This document shows, in pieces, positions 36,272 to 47,965 of a stretch of DNA of 64,000 nucleotides (the first letter of the stretch is position 1; the number at the start of each line of letters is the position of its first letter). A program made the translations under genes and the position numbers. The notes beneath the pieces are model-generated. The model saw only the letters and a list, made by a program, of their open reading frames with translations. It was not told where the DNA came from and searched no databases. The DNA comes from Klebsiella sp. RIT-PI-d. GTDB taxonomy: Bacteria > Pseudomonadota > Gammaproteobacteria > Enterobacterales > Enterobacteriaceae. The stretch is from assembly GCF_001187865.1 (NCBI RefSeq), contig NZ_LGIT01000018.1:20767-84766 (forward strand), in the 5' to 3' direction.

Positions 36272-36832
36272 TCAGAACCGGTAGCCTACGCCAACATTAA
36301 ATCCATTGATAGAACGCGAGCCATCAATATCAATATTGGTGCCTTCGTAGCCGACATTCACGCTAAGGTCCTCAACCGGATTAAATATCACCCCGGCACC
36401 ATACGCAAATGAAGTGGATTTTTCGTTATAACTTTCACGCCCAACATACCCATCTCCGGCATTACGCCAGGTCGTTTTGGCATCAACTTTTGTTCGCGCT
36501 ACCCCACCTAAAGCATACAGCGAAACATATTCGTTAATTCGGTACGCCGGCCCTGCCAACAGTGAATAATATTTAGCGTCAATATTATTGTGAACAGCAT
36601 CGCCTTCAAAATAATAATCCTGACTGTCGTCGCCTTTCAAATAAGTGAATGAACCCAGAACGCTGAGTGGAGAATCAAATTCATAACGATATTGAAGGTT
36701 TACACCACGAATATTTTTAGAGCCTTCTACTTTACCTTGAGCATAACCTACTGATACTGAATGATCATCTGCCATTACAGTGCCGCTTACCATGCTGCCA
36801 GCGAGCATTACGACCAGAGCTATTTTTTTCAC
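36272..36832 (-). CDS. Ail/Lom/OmpX-family outer membrane protein
   Basis: A 186-residue eight-stranded barrel of the OmpX/Ail/PagC family. Such proteins mediate adhesion or serum resistance in some pathogens, but the role here is not known. The GTG at 36832 is chosen because AAAGGA lies 6 nt upstream and the product then begins with a signal peptide VKKIALVVMLAGSMVSGTVMA. The mature part has the alternating strand pattern SVSVGYAQGKV, GVNLQYRYEF, YYSLLAGPAYRINEYVSLYA, FAYGAGVIFNP, and it ends with the family signature NGFNVGVGYRF with terminal Phe. An upstream ATG at 36856 would put the ribosome-binding site inside the gene. Confidence 0.9.
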   Translation of the reverse strand: MKKIALVVMLAGSMVSGTVMADDHSVSVGYAQGKVEGSKNIRGVNLQYRYEFDSPLSVLGSFTYLKGDDSQDYYFEGDAVHNNIDAKYYSLLAGPAYRINEYVSLYALGGVARTKVDAKTTWRNAGDGYVGRESYNEKSTSFAYGAGVIFNPVEDLSVNVGYEGTNIDIDGSRSINGFNVGVGYRF

Positions 36833-37016
36833 TTTTTTTCCTTTAGGCGTTGTCATAAATTATGCAGAAGTAGCTATCTTGCTCTGCCAATAAAAATGAC
36901 TGACTGAACGTAACATATTGTTACTCTTCTTAATCCAGGAAGAAATGCAGAATAATCTTAAAGGACAATAAACAGTCGAACAGCCCCCACTAAATATAGT
37001 AGGTATTTATTTGCGC

Positions 37017-37457
37017 TTACTTGCGCTGAACAATAACCTGCTGCCCGGTAAACATATCCGTGACCAGCACCTCATTTTCCTTTTCTGGTGCAAGCATCAC
37101 TGACCGTATTAGCCGTATTTCCTTTCCCTCGCGCTGCTGATTATTTTCAAAGCTCACCACAATTGATTTATTGCGCCAGTGACCAATATCAAAACCCCCT
37201 GCGGCAATAAACATCTGAATATCATTTTCATCGTTAAAGGTATTTGCCGGCAGGATCAGCAGTCGATCGTTAAGGAAAACCTCATAGTACTGGCGCGTGC
37301 TGGCAGGATAAATCGTGTTCACCACATGCTCAATACGCCAGTGGTAAACCGTATTTTCATACACCACCGTGCGATTTATCCGGTGATTTTTACAGCCCGA
37401 AAGCAGGGATAACAACACGCATCCCACCAGCGTGATTCTTCTGCGTAGCACCATCAT
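37017..37457 (-). CDS. Putative lipoprotein of unknown function
   Basis: A 146-residue product with a lipoprotein signal sequence: Arg-rich start, a hydrophobic core LVGCVLLSLL and lipobox LLSGC with Cys22. Residue +2 is Lys, so outer-membrane sorting is predicted. The mature part is a small, mainly beta domain with Asn/Tyr-rich strands (TVVYENTVYHWRIEHVV, YYEVFLNDRLLIL) and ends TDMFTGQQVIVQRK. I do not recognise the family. It is divergent from the siderophore receptor and in line with the Ail-like gene, 185 bp from it. Confidence 0.7.
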   Translation of the reverse strand: MMVLRRRITLVGCVLLSLLSGCKNHRINRTVVYENTVYHWRIEHVVNTIYPASTRQYYEVFLNDRLLILPANTFNDENDIQMFIAAGGFDIGHWRNKSIVVSFENNQQREGKEIRLIRSVMLAPEKENEVLVTDMFTGQQVIVQRK

Positions 37458-37570
37458 TGATCCTTAAAGCGAAAGCCTTAGGGTAGCAGGCGACGGATAA
37501 AACCTCCCTCCCCGCTTTTGATAGCCAGGCATTGTTAATTTTATGTCAATATGTGCTGGTATTTGTAAAC

Positions 37571-37589
37571 ACTAATAATTATCATTGCC
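37571..37589. promoter_or_regulatory. Fur box upstream of the FhuE-like receptor
   Basis: ACTAATAATTATCATTGCC matches the 19-bp Fur consensus at 13 of 19 positions. It lies about 100 bp before the receptor start, so iron-repressed expression is expected. Confidence 0.65.
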
Positions 37590-37691
37590 ATTCTCAAAAA
37601 AGCTTCTTCCCGCACGGGCCAAATAGCGACAAAACCCGTTGCGCTATAACCACATAAAAGAAGCGACACTCTTTTCTGACAGGAATCAGGT

Positions 37692-39848
37692 ATGTCTTTT
37701 GATAGCAAAGGAACCGGCACATCCGGTATCGCCGTTTCGGTACTGGCACTGGCTATTCACGCCGTTGTAACTCCCTCCCTCGCCTGGGCCGAAGAGGTTA
37801 ACGCGGCGGAACAGGTTATGGTGGTTAACGGGACTGAAAGTGCCGCAGAGGGGGATACTGCGCACGATTACAACGTGGCCACTACGCACGCAGGCACCAA
37901 AATGACCCTGACACCGCGCGATGTGCCGCAGTCATTCAGCGTCATTACCCAACAGCGAATGGCCGATCAGGATCTGCAAACGGTCGGTGAGGTGCTGGAC
38001 AATACTACCGGCGTCTCGGCGCAAATCATTGACAGCGAGCGTTCATCCTACTTCTCGCGCGGCTTTGAAATCAGCAATTATACCTATGATGACATCCCCA
38101 CTTCCGTCAGCGATGTCTGGAACTATGGCGATGCAGCCTCCGATACTGCCATTTATGACCGCATTGAGGTAGTACGCGGCGCAACCGGCCTGATGACCGG
38201 CGCGGGAAGCCCGGCAGCGTCTGTGAATATGGTGCGTAAACGCGCGGACAGCAAAGAATTTACCGGCAACGTGAATGCCAGCTACGGCAGCTGGAACACC
38301 CAGCGCTACGTGGCGGATGTTTCCGGTCCGCTGAATGAAATGGGATCGGTACGCGGGCGCATTGTGGCAGGTTATCAGGATCAGGACGGCTGGTTAGACC
38401 GCTACCATAAATCCAAAAAATTCCTCTACGGCGTGATGGATGCAGATATTACCGAGCGTACCACGCTGTCGCTGGGCTATGACTATCAGGAGAGCAATAC
38501 CGGCAATCCGACCTGGGGCGGGCTGCCGACCTGGTACAGCAACGGCGTTCGCACACATTACGATCGCAGCACCAATACCGCCGCAGACTGGACGCGCTAT
38601 AGCCTGGACTCGCGTAAAGTCTTTGCTAATGCCAGCCACAATTTTGATAACGGCTGGGCGCTAAAGCTGAACGGCACGCACGCGGAAGAGAATTTCAATG
38701 ACAAGCTGCTGTATGTGATGGGTTCACCAGACATGATCACGGGCGAAGGCACCAGCGGCTTTGGCAGTAAGGATAAAGGCAAGCGCAAGCTGGATTCGGT
38801 TGATACCTACGCCACCGGACCGTTCACCCTGCTCGGACGCCAGCATGAGCTGGTGGCCGGAGTGAACTATAGCCGTCAGCATAACGCGACCTACAGTTCA
38901 GACGGGCCGATTGATAGTCAGCAGATGGGCCGTTTTGATGATAGCTGGAACGGTGATGTTATCGATCCGGCGTGGGGCGACTGGTATCTGAATGCTGATA
39001 ACGTCGTGCGCCAGAAATCTGCCTATTCTGCCGCCCGCTTCTCCCTGGCCGATCCGCTGTCGTTGATCCTCGGCGCGCGCTATACGCAGTGGAGCACCAA
39101 CGGCAGCAGCGGAGACGTAAGCAAAACCAACATTACGCCGTATGGTGGGCTGGTTTATGACATCAACGATATCTGGTCAGCGTACGCCAGCTATACCTCT
39201 ATCTTCCAGCCGCAAACCAAACGCGACAGCAGCGGCAAGTATCTTTCGCCGGTCACGGGTAAAAGCTATGAAACCGGGCTGAAATCCGACTGGATGAATG
39301 GTCGTCTGACGGCCACTGTCGCTATATTCCGCATTGAGCAGGATAACGTTGGCCAGTCCATCGACGGTACTTTCGTTAATGGCAGCAGCGAACAGGCATA
39401 TTACCCGGCGAAAGGTGCTACGAGTAAAGGCGCTGAGTTTGAACTGAACGGCGCGGTAACCGACAACCTGCAGATGACCTTTGGCGCAACCCGTTATGTT
39501 GCCCGCGATACAGCAGGTCGATTTAACAGCATGATGCCGCAAACTACCTTTAAGCTGTTTACTCGCTATCAGCTGCCAATGCTGCCGGAGGTCACCGTGG
39601 GCGGCGGCGCGAACTGGCAAAATGGCGTATACCGGGATGCGACCGCGCCGAATGGCGACACCAAACGTGTATCGCAGGGCAGTTATCCGCTGGTGAATTT
39701 ATTTGCTCGCTATCAGATGACAAAACAGCTCGCGGTTCAGGCCAATGTGCAAAACCTGTTTGACCGCAGTTATTACAGCTGGCTGGGCGATTCAGAAGTG
39801 TACGGCGAGCCGCTGAACTACTCGGTGAATTTGTCCTATAGCTTCTGA
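37692..39848 (+). CDS. FhuE-like TonB-dependent siderophore receptor
   Basis: A 718-residue outer-membrane receptor for ferric hydroxamates, close in kind to FhuE (coprogen, rhodotorulic acid). The signal peptide ends at about SLAWA-EE, and the TonB box is probably EQVMVVNG. The plug contains AGTKMTLTPRDVPQSFSVIT, QDLQTVGEVLDNTTG and RIEVVRGATGLMTGAGSPAA. The barrel keeps FhuE-like stretches such as SAYASYTSIFQPQ, RDSSGKYLSPVTG, LKSDWMNGRLTATVAIFRIEQDNV and the C-terminal NLFDRSYYSW ending in Phe. Many loop residues differ from E. coli FhuE, so it may be a paralogue with another ligand. The gene stands alone, with a Fur box upstream and a hairpin downstream. Confidence 0.88.
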   Translation: MSFDSKGTGTSGIAVSVLALAIHAVVTPSLAWAEEVNAAEQVMVVNGTESAAEGDTAHDYNVATTHAGTKMTLTPRDVPQSFSVITQQRMADQDLQTVGEVLDNTTGVSAQIIDSERSSYFSRGFEISNYTYDDIPTSVSDVWNYGDAASDTAIYDRIEVVRGATGLMTGAGSPAASVNMVRKRADSKEFTGNVNASYGSWNTQRYVADVSGPLNEMGSVRGRIVAGYQDQDGWLDRYHKSKKFLYGVMDADITERTTLSLGYDYQESNTGNPTWGGLPTWYSNGVRTHYDRSTNTAADWTRYSLDSRKVFANASHNFDNGWALKLNGTHAEENFNDKLLYVMGSPDMITGEGTSGFGSKDKGKRKLDSVDTYATGPFTLLGRQHELVAGVNYSRQHNATYSSDGPIDSQQMGRFDDSWNGDVIDPAWGDWYLNADNVVRQKSAYSAARFSLADPLSLILGARYTQWSTNGSSGDVSKTNITPYGGLVYDINDIWSAYASYTSIFQPQTKRDSSGKYLSPVTGKSYETGLKSDWMNGRLTATVAIFRIEQDNVGQSIDGTFVNGSSEQAYYPAKGATSKGAEFELNGAVTDNLQMTFGATRYVARDTAGRFNSMMPQTTFKLFTRYQLPMLPEVTVGGGANWQNGVYRDATAPNGDTKRVSQGSYPLVNLFARYQMTKQLAVQANVQNLFDRSYYSWLGDSEVYGEPLNYSVNLSYSF

Positions 39849-39853
39849 GAAAA

Positions 39854-39875
39854 ATCCCCGGTAAATGCCGGGGAT
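39854..39875. terminator. Stem-loop after the receptor gene
   Basis: ATCCCCGG/CCGGGGAT with a 6-nt loop, 6 bp after the stop and ahead of the convergent kbp end. It is preceded by AAAA, which gives a T-run for the kbp side. Confidence 0.6.
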
Positions 39876-39889
39876 AAACTCATAATGCG

Positions 39890-40330
39890 TTATTCAGGAA
39901 TACGCAGAACCTGACCCGGATAAATTTTCTCCGGGCTTTTCAGCATCGGTTTGTTAGCTTCAAAGATTTTATTGTACTGATTTGCATCGCCATAAACCTG
40001 CTTAGAAATAGCACTCAGGGTGTCACCTGACTTAACGGTATAGAACTGGCTTTCTTTAGCCGGCGTATCCGTTTTAACCTGATCGTCAACGCTGGCAATG
40101 CCGGCAATGTTCCCGACCGCCACCAGCAGCTTTTCTTTGGCTTCCTGACTAAGGGCTACGCCCGAGACAATAGCCGCCCCGTCGGTCACCTGGACGTTAA
40201 CTTTGTCCGCATCCGGAATACCGGTCTTACTCAGATGGTCCTGTACTTTTTTTGCCTGTTCGTCATGTTGTCCGGACACCGCATCCCAAAGTTTCTCACC
40301 CGCGTCTTTTACAAAGTTAAAGAGTCCCAT
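39890..40330 (-). CDS. kbp: Potassium-binding protein Kbp (YgaU)
   Basis: A soluble BON-LysM protein; E. coli Kbp (YgaU) binds K+ and is needed for normal growth at high potassium. The start at 40330 ([20 protein letters not shown]) matches E. coli and gives 146 residues. The frame is open 22 codons further, but that part is not conserved. The BON domain covers about residues 22-91, with [19 protein letters not shown] near its end. The LysM domain covers about 95-144 ([34 protein letters not shown]). As in E. coli it lies near yqaE, but ydeI/ydeJ are inserted between them here. Confidence 0.95.
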   Translation of the reverse strand: MGLFNFVKDAGEKLWDAVSGQHDEQAKKVQDHLSKTGIPDADKVNVQVTDGAAIVSGVALSQEAKEKLLVAVGNIAGIASVDDQVKTDTPAKESQFYTVKSGDTLSAISKQVYGDANQYNKIFEANKPMLKSPEKIYPGQVLRIPE

Positions 40331-40520
40331 TTTTGCCTCATTATATGCAGTAAGGAGTAAATTGCCGCCGGATATAATTAATCCCGACTTCAGCAATGCT
40401 TAATTAATATATAGAGCCGATCGGTAAATAATTTCATCAGTTAATTCTGATAATAATATTTTCCAGGCGTTCGCCAGGAGCAGCAGACGCTTTAATTACG
40501 CTGCTGCCAGAACATGACGC

Positions 40521-40916
40521 TTATTTCTCAAGATGACTGACGCGAACGATCGGCGGGTCCTGTTTTTTATCGAGGCTGCCGCTGACAGTGAGCAGATGAT
40601 CCGGCTCTACTTCGCGATCGTTAAACACGCTGGGTGGGATCTGGACCTTTATTTCGCCGGTTTTATCGCGGAACTCATAATGGTCGCCGTCGAGTTTTTT
40701 CACCAGGTTACCACGGAAAGAAACCGATGCCCCATCATGCATGGCTTTGGCTTTTTCAATGGTAGAGGTACGCGCATCTTCAATTCCACGATACCCGTCA
40801 TCCATCGCATGTGGCGGCGGCGGGGCTTCACCCGGGTTCAGGCCACCTTTGTCTTCAGCCTGTACGCCCACGCTGAACAACGCGCCGAGCAGAATGAAAA
40901 GTGCTGTTTTTTTCAT
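40521..40916 (-). CDS. ydeI: YdeI/YgiW-type periplasmic OB-fold stress protein
   Basis: A 131-residue member of the bacterial OB-fold (BOF, YgiW/YdeI) family. E. coli and Salmonella YdeI support tolerance to hydrogen peroxide and antimicrobial peptides. The start at 40916 gives a standard signal peptide MKKTALFILLGALFSVGVQA, cleaved before EDKGG. Longer frames lack a signal. Diagnostic segments are APPPPHAMDDGYRGIEDA, MHDGASVSFRGNLV and the final strand VSGSLDKKQDPPIVRVSHLEK. It is divergent from ydeJ (187 bp apart), the same arrangement as ydeI/ydeJ of E. coli, although that pair lies in a different chromosomal region there. Confidence 0.9.
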   Translation of the reverse strand: MKKTALFILLGALFSVGVQAEDKGGLNPGEAPPPPHAMDDGYRGIEDARTSTIEKAKAMHDGASVSFRGNLVKKLDGDHYEFRDKTGEIKVQIPPSVFNDREVEPDHLLTVSGSLDKKQDPPIVRVSHLEK

Positions 40917-41103
40917 CAGAGCCTCTCCGCTTATTAACGATAAGTAATAAGCCTGGCAGCCATCTTCCATTCCTGCAACTGTGTGCATTTTCTCGCCGTC
41001 TGAAGTATCGTTATGCCTCTATTTCTCTGACCGCGCACGCCATCTTTAGCTATATTTAACCAGACGTTATTTATTAATTTAACCGATAACAGTGAAGGTC
41101 ATA

Positions 41104-41658
41104 ATGAGTAACTCTGTAAATTCATCTATTGCCGAACAAGAGGAACTGTTTCAACTTCCGATAGAAGAAATAGCGGCGCGGCTGGGCCATATTCTGACGC
41201 AGCGTAATTTACGTCTGGCGACGGCGGAATCCTGCACCGGAGGACAAATCGCCACCACCTTGTGCGCGACAGAAAATACACCTGAGTTTTACGGCTGCGG
41301 CTTCGTCACCTTTAACGATCGGGCAAAAATAAAATTATTACACGTTAATCCGCAGACGCTGGCACAACACAGTGCGGTCAGCCGTCAGACGGTAGAAGAG
41401 ATGGCGCAAGGCGCGAGGAGTATCTCAGGTGAGCCGATTTCCGTTGCGGTTAGCGGTTATGCCGGGCCTGAAGACGGTCCCGACGGAACGCCAGCGGGAT
41501 TTATCTGGTTTGCCTGGTCGATGTTTGATCAACCGGTAGCCAGTGAATTCCGGCAGTTCAGCGGCACCTGCGAAGCGGTCATTAACCAGGCGGTAAAATT
41601 CGCGCTGATACGTATACTTCAGCGGCTGGAAAAAAATCATGAAGGCGCCTCAGAGTAA
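41104..41658 (+). CDS. ydeJ: YdeJ, CinA C-terminal/PncC-like protein
   Basis: A 184-residue protein of the CinA C-terminal domain family, whose best-known member PncC deamidates nicotinamide mononucleotide; YdeJ-type paralogues lack a proven activity. Recognisable are the core TAESCTGGQIATTL near residues 40-53, GFVTFNDRAKIKLLHV and the glycine loop AVSGYAGPEDGPDGTPAG. I took ATG 41104, preceded by GAAGG; a GTG at 41092 would add four residues. It faces ydeI, and a hairpin overlapping its stop codon separates it from yqaE. Confidence 0.88.
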   Translation: MSNSVNSSIAEQEELFQLPIEEIAARLGHILTQRNLRLATAESCTGGQIATTLCATENTPEFYGCGFVTFNDRAKIKLLHVNPQTLAQHSAVSRQTVEEMAQGARSISGEPISVAVSGYAGPEDGPDGTPAGFIWFAWSMFDQPVASEFRQFSGTCEAVINQAVKFALIRILQRLEKNHEGASE

Positions 41659-41671
41659 CACTCTGAGGCGC
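41645..41671. terminator. Bidirectional terminator between ydeJ and yqaE
   Basis: Perfect 12-bp stem GCGCCTCAGAGT/ACTCTGAGGCGC with loop AAC. The ydeJ stop codon lies at the loop, and yqaE converges from the right. Confidence 0.75.
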
Positions 41672-41677
41672 TTACTT

Positions 41678-41836
41678 TTAATTTCGCGTTTGTATCCAGA
41701 AAGCGTGGATCAGGCCCGGGATATACCCCAACAGAGTCAGGATAATATTTAGCAGAAACGCCAGACCTAAGCCTTTACCCAGCAATACGCCTAACGGAGG
41801 CAAAATAATGGTGATTACGACACGCCAGAAACCCAT
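41678..41836 (-). CDS. yqaE: Pmp3-family small membrane protein YqaE
   Basis: A 52-residue proteolipid with two membrane helices and the Pmp3/UPF0057 signature. Reverse translation gives MGFWRVVITIILPPLGVLLG, then KGLGLAFLLNIILTLLGYIP and GLIHAFWIQTRN, almost identical to E. coli YqaE in sequence and length. Pmp3-type proteins affect membrane potential and salt tolerance in yeast; E. coli YqaE is envelope-stress induced. AGGGAG lies just upstream of the ATG at 41836. It follows the kbp/ydeIJ block on the strand expected from E. coli. Confidence 0.95.
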   Translation of the reverse strand: MGFWRVVITIILPPLGVLLGKGLGLAFLLNIILTLLGYIPGLIHAFWIQTRN

Positions 41837-42003
41837 AAATACTCCCTATAAAAAGCAGGCTATTGTAAAAAAAGGAATTTTATCTCCACAAGTCACTAGT
41901 GTAGTCAACGACGGCTAATACGCCTGACCTTTTACCCTCTTTTACCTTCCCGGCATTCATATGCTACTGTTTTGACCGATAACCCGTAAACAGGAGAGTA
42001 AGT

Positions 42004-42183
42004 ATGTTCTCAACAGGCGATATTGTGCAGCCGCGCATCGGTGGCCAAAAATTAAAAATCGTTGAAGTTCACGACGATCAGATTGTGGCCGTGCCGACCA
42101 GTAATGAGCAGGGAGAGAAAATCACTCTGAAAGCCGCCGATGTAGTGCACTATTCCGAAGATGGCGATTTCGGCGTGTGCTAA
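42004..42183 (+). CDS. Small YodC-like protein (DUF2158)
   Basis: A 59-residue product starting MFSTGDIVQPRIGGQKLKIV and ending SEDGDFGVC. The pattern 'GD-x-V-x-P...GG...M/L-x-V' is that of the YodC/DUF2158 family of small SH3-like proteins, whose role is unknown. AGGAGAGTAAGT before the ATG gives a strong ribosome-binding site, and codon use is typical for the chromosome. It stands alone between yqaE and alaE, where E. coli K-12 has ygaV, ygaP and stpA. Confidence 0.82.
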   Translation: MFSTGDIVQPRIGGQKLKIVEVHDDQIVAVPTSNEQGEKITLKAADVVHYSEDGDFGVC

Positions 42184-42611
42184 TTGCGGGCGGCAAGGTT
42201 CACCTTGCCGCGTCAAACATCATAGCCAGGCATATAAAAACCAATGCCTCACTGGTAGCATGATCCTCTGCCTATCGCGCTTTATGCCAACGAAATATGC
42301 TCCCTTGGCTTGAAAACATTATGCTGGCTTATCTTATGCTGAACACGCTGAGACAACGCCGCATTGTTATTGAGAACGTCCCGCGTGTAAAACATAACCA
42401 TATGATTAGATTAGATAAATTAAAGACCGGCAACGAAAATAACGAAACGCTGAAAAAACGACCGCTCGCAAAGCGATTTATCGACATAAAGCGTTTAAAT
42501 AAAAATAATTCACTAGTTGTAGGTTTATAGGCAGCGATATAATCTATACGCATCAAATGAAGCGGCGATAACCGCTAAAATCCTATTTACCTTCTTCTCA
42601 GGAGCATTACC
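42184..42611. other. Gene-free region before alaE
   Basis: 428 bp in which E. coli K-12 would have stpA further upstream. A 77-codon frame at 42297-42530 has no ribosome-binding site, odd composition and no recognisable relatives. The final 100 bp (GATATAATCTATACG and onward) probably contain the alaE promoter. Confidence 0.5.
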
Positions 42612-43061
42612 ATGTTCTCTGCGCAGTCTCGTCTGCGTCACGCGGTAGCAGACACATTTGCTATGGTGGTCTATTGCTCCGTTGTGAATATGCTCATCGA
42701 GATATTCCTCTCCAATATGACCTTTGAGCAGTCCCTTTCATCACGGCTGGTGGCTATCCCGGTTAACATTATTATTGCGTGGCCGTACGGGTTTTATCGT
42801 GATGCTTTTATGCGGCAGGCCCGGCGGATCAGCCCGGCAGGATGGGTTAAAAATCTGGCAGACATCATTGCCTATGTGACCTTTCAGTCACCGGTCTATG
42901 TGGCGATTTTGCTTACGGTGGGCGCGGGCTGGCCGCAAATTGTGGCGGCCGTCAGCTCGAACATCGTCGTGTCTATGTTAATGGGGGCGGTGTACGGCTA
43001 CTTTCTCGATTACTGCCGCCGTCTGTTTCGCGTGGCAGACTATCAGCAGGTAAAAGCCTGA
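42612..43061 (+). CDS. alaE: L-alanine exporter AlaE
   Basis: Inner-membrane exporter of L-alanine (formerly YgaW). The 149 residues equal the E. coli length. Four hydrophobic segments are visible: [56 protein letters not shown] and [30 protein letters not shown] precedes the ATG. In E. coli expression responds to alanine through Lrp. It converges with ygaC, as in E. coli, with 10 bp between stops. Confidence 0.96.
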   Translation: MFSAQSRLRHAVADTFAMVVYCSVVNMLIEIFLSNMTFEQSLSSRLVAIPVNIIIAWPYGFYRDAFMRQARRISPAGWVKNLADIIAYVTFQSPVYVAILLTVGAGWPQIVAAVSSNIVVSMLMGAVYGYFLDYCRRLFRVADYQQVKA

Positions 43062-43071
43062 CGGCGGAGGG

Positions 43072-43422
43072 TCAACCCGGCTGATACTCGCCGAATACGC
43101 CCTGCACAAAACGTTCGAGGGCCATGCGTGAACTAAAACCATGGGGAATACCGTAGTGTTCTTCACGGTGCCCTCCCAGATAAAGCGGGAATTGTTGATA
43201 GTGATCGCAGGTTTTTACATCCGAGGCCGGGTCCGCGAGCGTCATGCAACGTTCTTTCAGGGTGGGATGCACAATCAGTGCCGTTCTGCCCATGCGCGCT
43301 TCGCGATTCACATAAACGTAGTCCTCACCGCGCTGATAGCCATAGGTTTTCTGAGTTACCACATCTATTGTGAACCCCATTCTTTCGAGAACACGAGCCA
43401 CTTCATCGGGTCGTAAGTACAT
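43072..43422 (-). CDS. ygaC: YgaC, DUF2002 protein
   Basis: A 116-residue protein matching E. coli YgaC, of unknown biochemical role but with a known structure. Segments [40 protein letters not shown] and [17 protein letters not shown] are conserved. The gene is described as Fur-repressed in E. coli; here GATAATGA, half of a Fur site, lies just before the GAGG ribosome-binding site (43432-43439 on the opposite strand), which agrees but is not proof. It is divergent from ygaM. Confidence 0.94.
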   Translation of the reverse strand: MYLRPDEVARVLERMGFTIDVVTQKTYGYQRGEDYVYVNREARMGRTALIVHPTLKERCMTLADPASDVKTCDHYQQFPLYLGGHREEHYGIPHGFSSRMALERFVQGVFGEYQPG

Positions 43423-43583
43423 ATTTTATCCTCATTATCTTTTACTGCAGCGCCACCTTACCGTATTCAGCATCACCCTCGCTTTCAGAAAAGTCCATAA
43501 AAGTATTTATCGCGCTGCGTTTAGCTTCAGGGTTAAAAAGCTGGTCTACACTTAAAAACACATCGAAATCAATGGAGGATCAC

Positions 43584-43913
43584 ATGTTAAATCGACCGAA
43601 CCGTAACGATGTAGATGACGGCGTTCAGGACATCCAGAATGACGTTAATCAATTAGCCGACAGCCTGGAGTCAGTGCTGAAGTCCTGGGGCAGCGATGCC
43701 AAAGGCGAAGCTGAAGAAGCGCGTCGTAAAGCGAAAGCGCTGCTGAAAGAGACCCGCGCGCGTGCTCAGGGCCGTACTCGTGTCGGCCAGGCAACGCGCG
43801 ATGCCGTTGGCTGTGCAGAATCATTCGTCCGCGACAGACCGTGGTGTGGCGTAGGTACAGCGGCAGCCGTAGGTATTTTCGTCGGCGCTCTGTTAAGTCT
43901 GCGTCGCCGTTAA
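43584..43913 (+). CDS. ygaM: YgaM, ElaB/YqjD-family ribosome-associated membrane protein
   Basis: A 109-residue member of the DUF883 family (ElaB, YqjD, YgaM), proteins anchored by a C-terminal membrane helix that bind ribosomes in stationary phase. The N-terminal two thirds is a charged coiled-coil (MLNRPNRNDVDDGVQDIQND, EAEEARRKAKALLKETRAR). The C-terminus GVGTAAAVGIFVGALLSLRRR is the tail anchor. ATG 43584 is preferred over 43572 because GGAGG lies 7 nt upstream and the length then equals E. coli. A strong terminator follows. Confidence 0.95.
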   Translation: MLNRPNRNDVDDGVQDIQNDVNQLADSLESVLKSWGSDAKGEAEEARRKAKALLKETRARAQGRTRVGQATRDAVGCAESFVRDRPWCGVGTAAAVGIFVGALLSLRRR

Positions 43914-43934
43914 TCAGTTTTACCCGCCTGACTA

Positions 43935-43967
43935 AAACCCCCGCCGGCGAAAGCCGCGGGGGTTTTC
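43935..43967 (+). terminator. Terminator of ygaM
   Basis: AAAACCCCCGCCGGC/GCCGCGGGGGTTTT hairpin with GAAA loop and a T-rich tail (TTTTCTTTTTT). Confidence 0.88.
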
Positions 43968-44062
43968 TTTTTTATCCGTTTTGCGCGCGTTCTCGCCGCC
44001 AGTCCAACCATAGTGCCCTCTCCCGCGCTACGTTACGCAGCCAGGTAAATCACCGTGAAAAA

Positions 44063-44111
44063 TACCATATCTTGTATGGTTGAACTTTTATTCTTCTACA
44101 TCTAGTATCTG
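44063..44111 (+). promoter_or_regulatory. Two NrdR-type boxes upstream of nrdH
   Basis: Box 1 is ACCATATCTTGTATGGT (inverted repeat centred at 44072) and box 2 is TACATCTAGTATC (centred near 44103.5). The centres are 31-32 bp apart, three helical turns, as is usual for the NrdR repressor. Both resemble the ACACTATATATAGTGT-type consensus only partly. Confidence 0.6.
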
Positions 44112-44183
44112 ATCGTATCAGCCAACACAATAGTCGACGCGCATCTTGCGCCATAACTTCTATTCTAAATGGAAATACGAATC

Positions 44184-44429
44184 ATGAGCATTATTATTTA
44201 CACTCGAAATGACTGTGTTCAGTGCCATGCCACAAAACGGGCGATGGAGAGCCGCGGTCTGACCTTTGAACTGGTCAACCTCGATATTCAGCCGGAAGAA
44301 ATTGAGACATTACGGGCGCAGGGTTTTCGTCAGCTCCCGGTGGTGATCGCCGGTGAGACGCGCTGGTCAGGTTTTCGCCCGGATATGATCAATCGCCTTA
44401 GCGCGACGCCTGTTGCTGTGAGTCTATGA
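44184..44429 (+). CDS. nrdH: Glutaredoxin-like NrdH
   Basis: Electron donor for the class Ib ribonucleotide reductase NrdEF. The 81-residue product starts [20 protein letters not shown] with the redox motif CVQC and contains [11 protein letters not shown] and [12 protein letters not shown], the NrdH-specific signature. The ATG at 44184 gives the E. coli length; the frame is open five codons further (44169). It is first gene of nrdHIEF, and its stop overlaps the nrdI start by 4 bp. Confidence 0.97.
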   Translation: MSIIIYTRNDCVQCHATKRAMESRGLTFELVNLDIQPEEIETLRAQGFRQLPVVIAGETRWSGFRPDMINRLSATPVAVSL

Positions 44430-44808
44430 GTACCCTCGTCTACTTCTCCAGCAGCTCGGAGAATACACAGCGCTTTATAGCGCGGCTGGGGCTTCCCGCT
44501 ATACGTATTCCGCTTAATGAACGGGAGCGTATTCGGGTCACTGCGCCCTACATTTTGATTGTCCCGAGCTATGGCGGCGGCGGAACCGCTGGCGCGGTGC
44601 CGCGGCAGGTGATCCGATTTTTAAACGATGAACATAATCGCGCCTTGATCCGCGGGGTAATTAGCTCCGGCAATCGCAATTTTGCCGAGGCTTACGGCCG
44701 TGCCGGCGATGTGATTTCGCAAAAATGCGCCGTTCCCTGGCTCTACCGTTTTGAGCTGATGGGAACACAACACGATATTGATACTGTGCGAAAAGGAGTG
44801 AGCGAATT

Positions 44809-44836
<28 letters not shown>
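44426..44836 (+). CDS. nrdI: Flavodoxin-like NrdI
   Basis: NrdI is a flavodoxin that supplies the oxidant needed to build the Mn(III)2-tyrosyl radical of NrdF. The 136 residues contain the phosphate-binding [10 protein letters not shown] loop near the start, [18 protein letters not shown] for the flavin region and [19 protein letters not shown]. The length equals E. coli. Start ATGA overlaps nrdH, and its end overlaps nrdE by 28 bp. Confidence 0.97.
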
Positions 44837-47926
<3,090 letters not shown>

Positions 47927-47938
47927 ATCCGCAACATG

Positions 47939-47958
47939 GCGGGCGCACTCACGCCCGC
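47939..47958. terminator. Stem-loop between nrdF and the glycosidase gene
   Basis: GCGGGCG/CGCCCGC with a 6-nt loop between convergent stops; no T-run. Confidence 0.45.
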
Positions 47959-47965
47959 TACGCCA

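Noticed and set aside
42297..42530. 77-codon frame upstream of alaE
   Set aside because: No ribosome-binding site, composition unlike nearby genes and no known relatives; more likely leader sequence.
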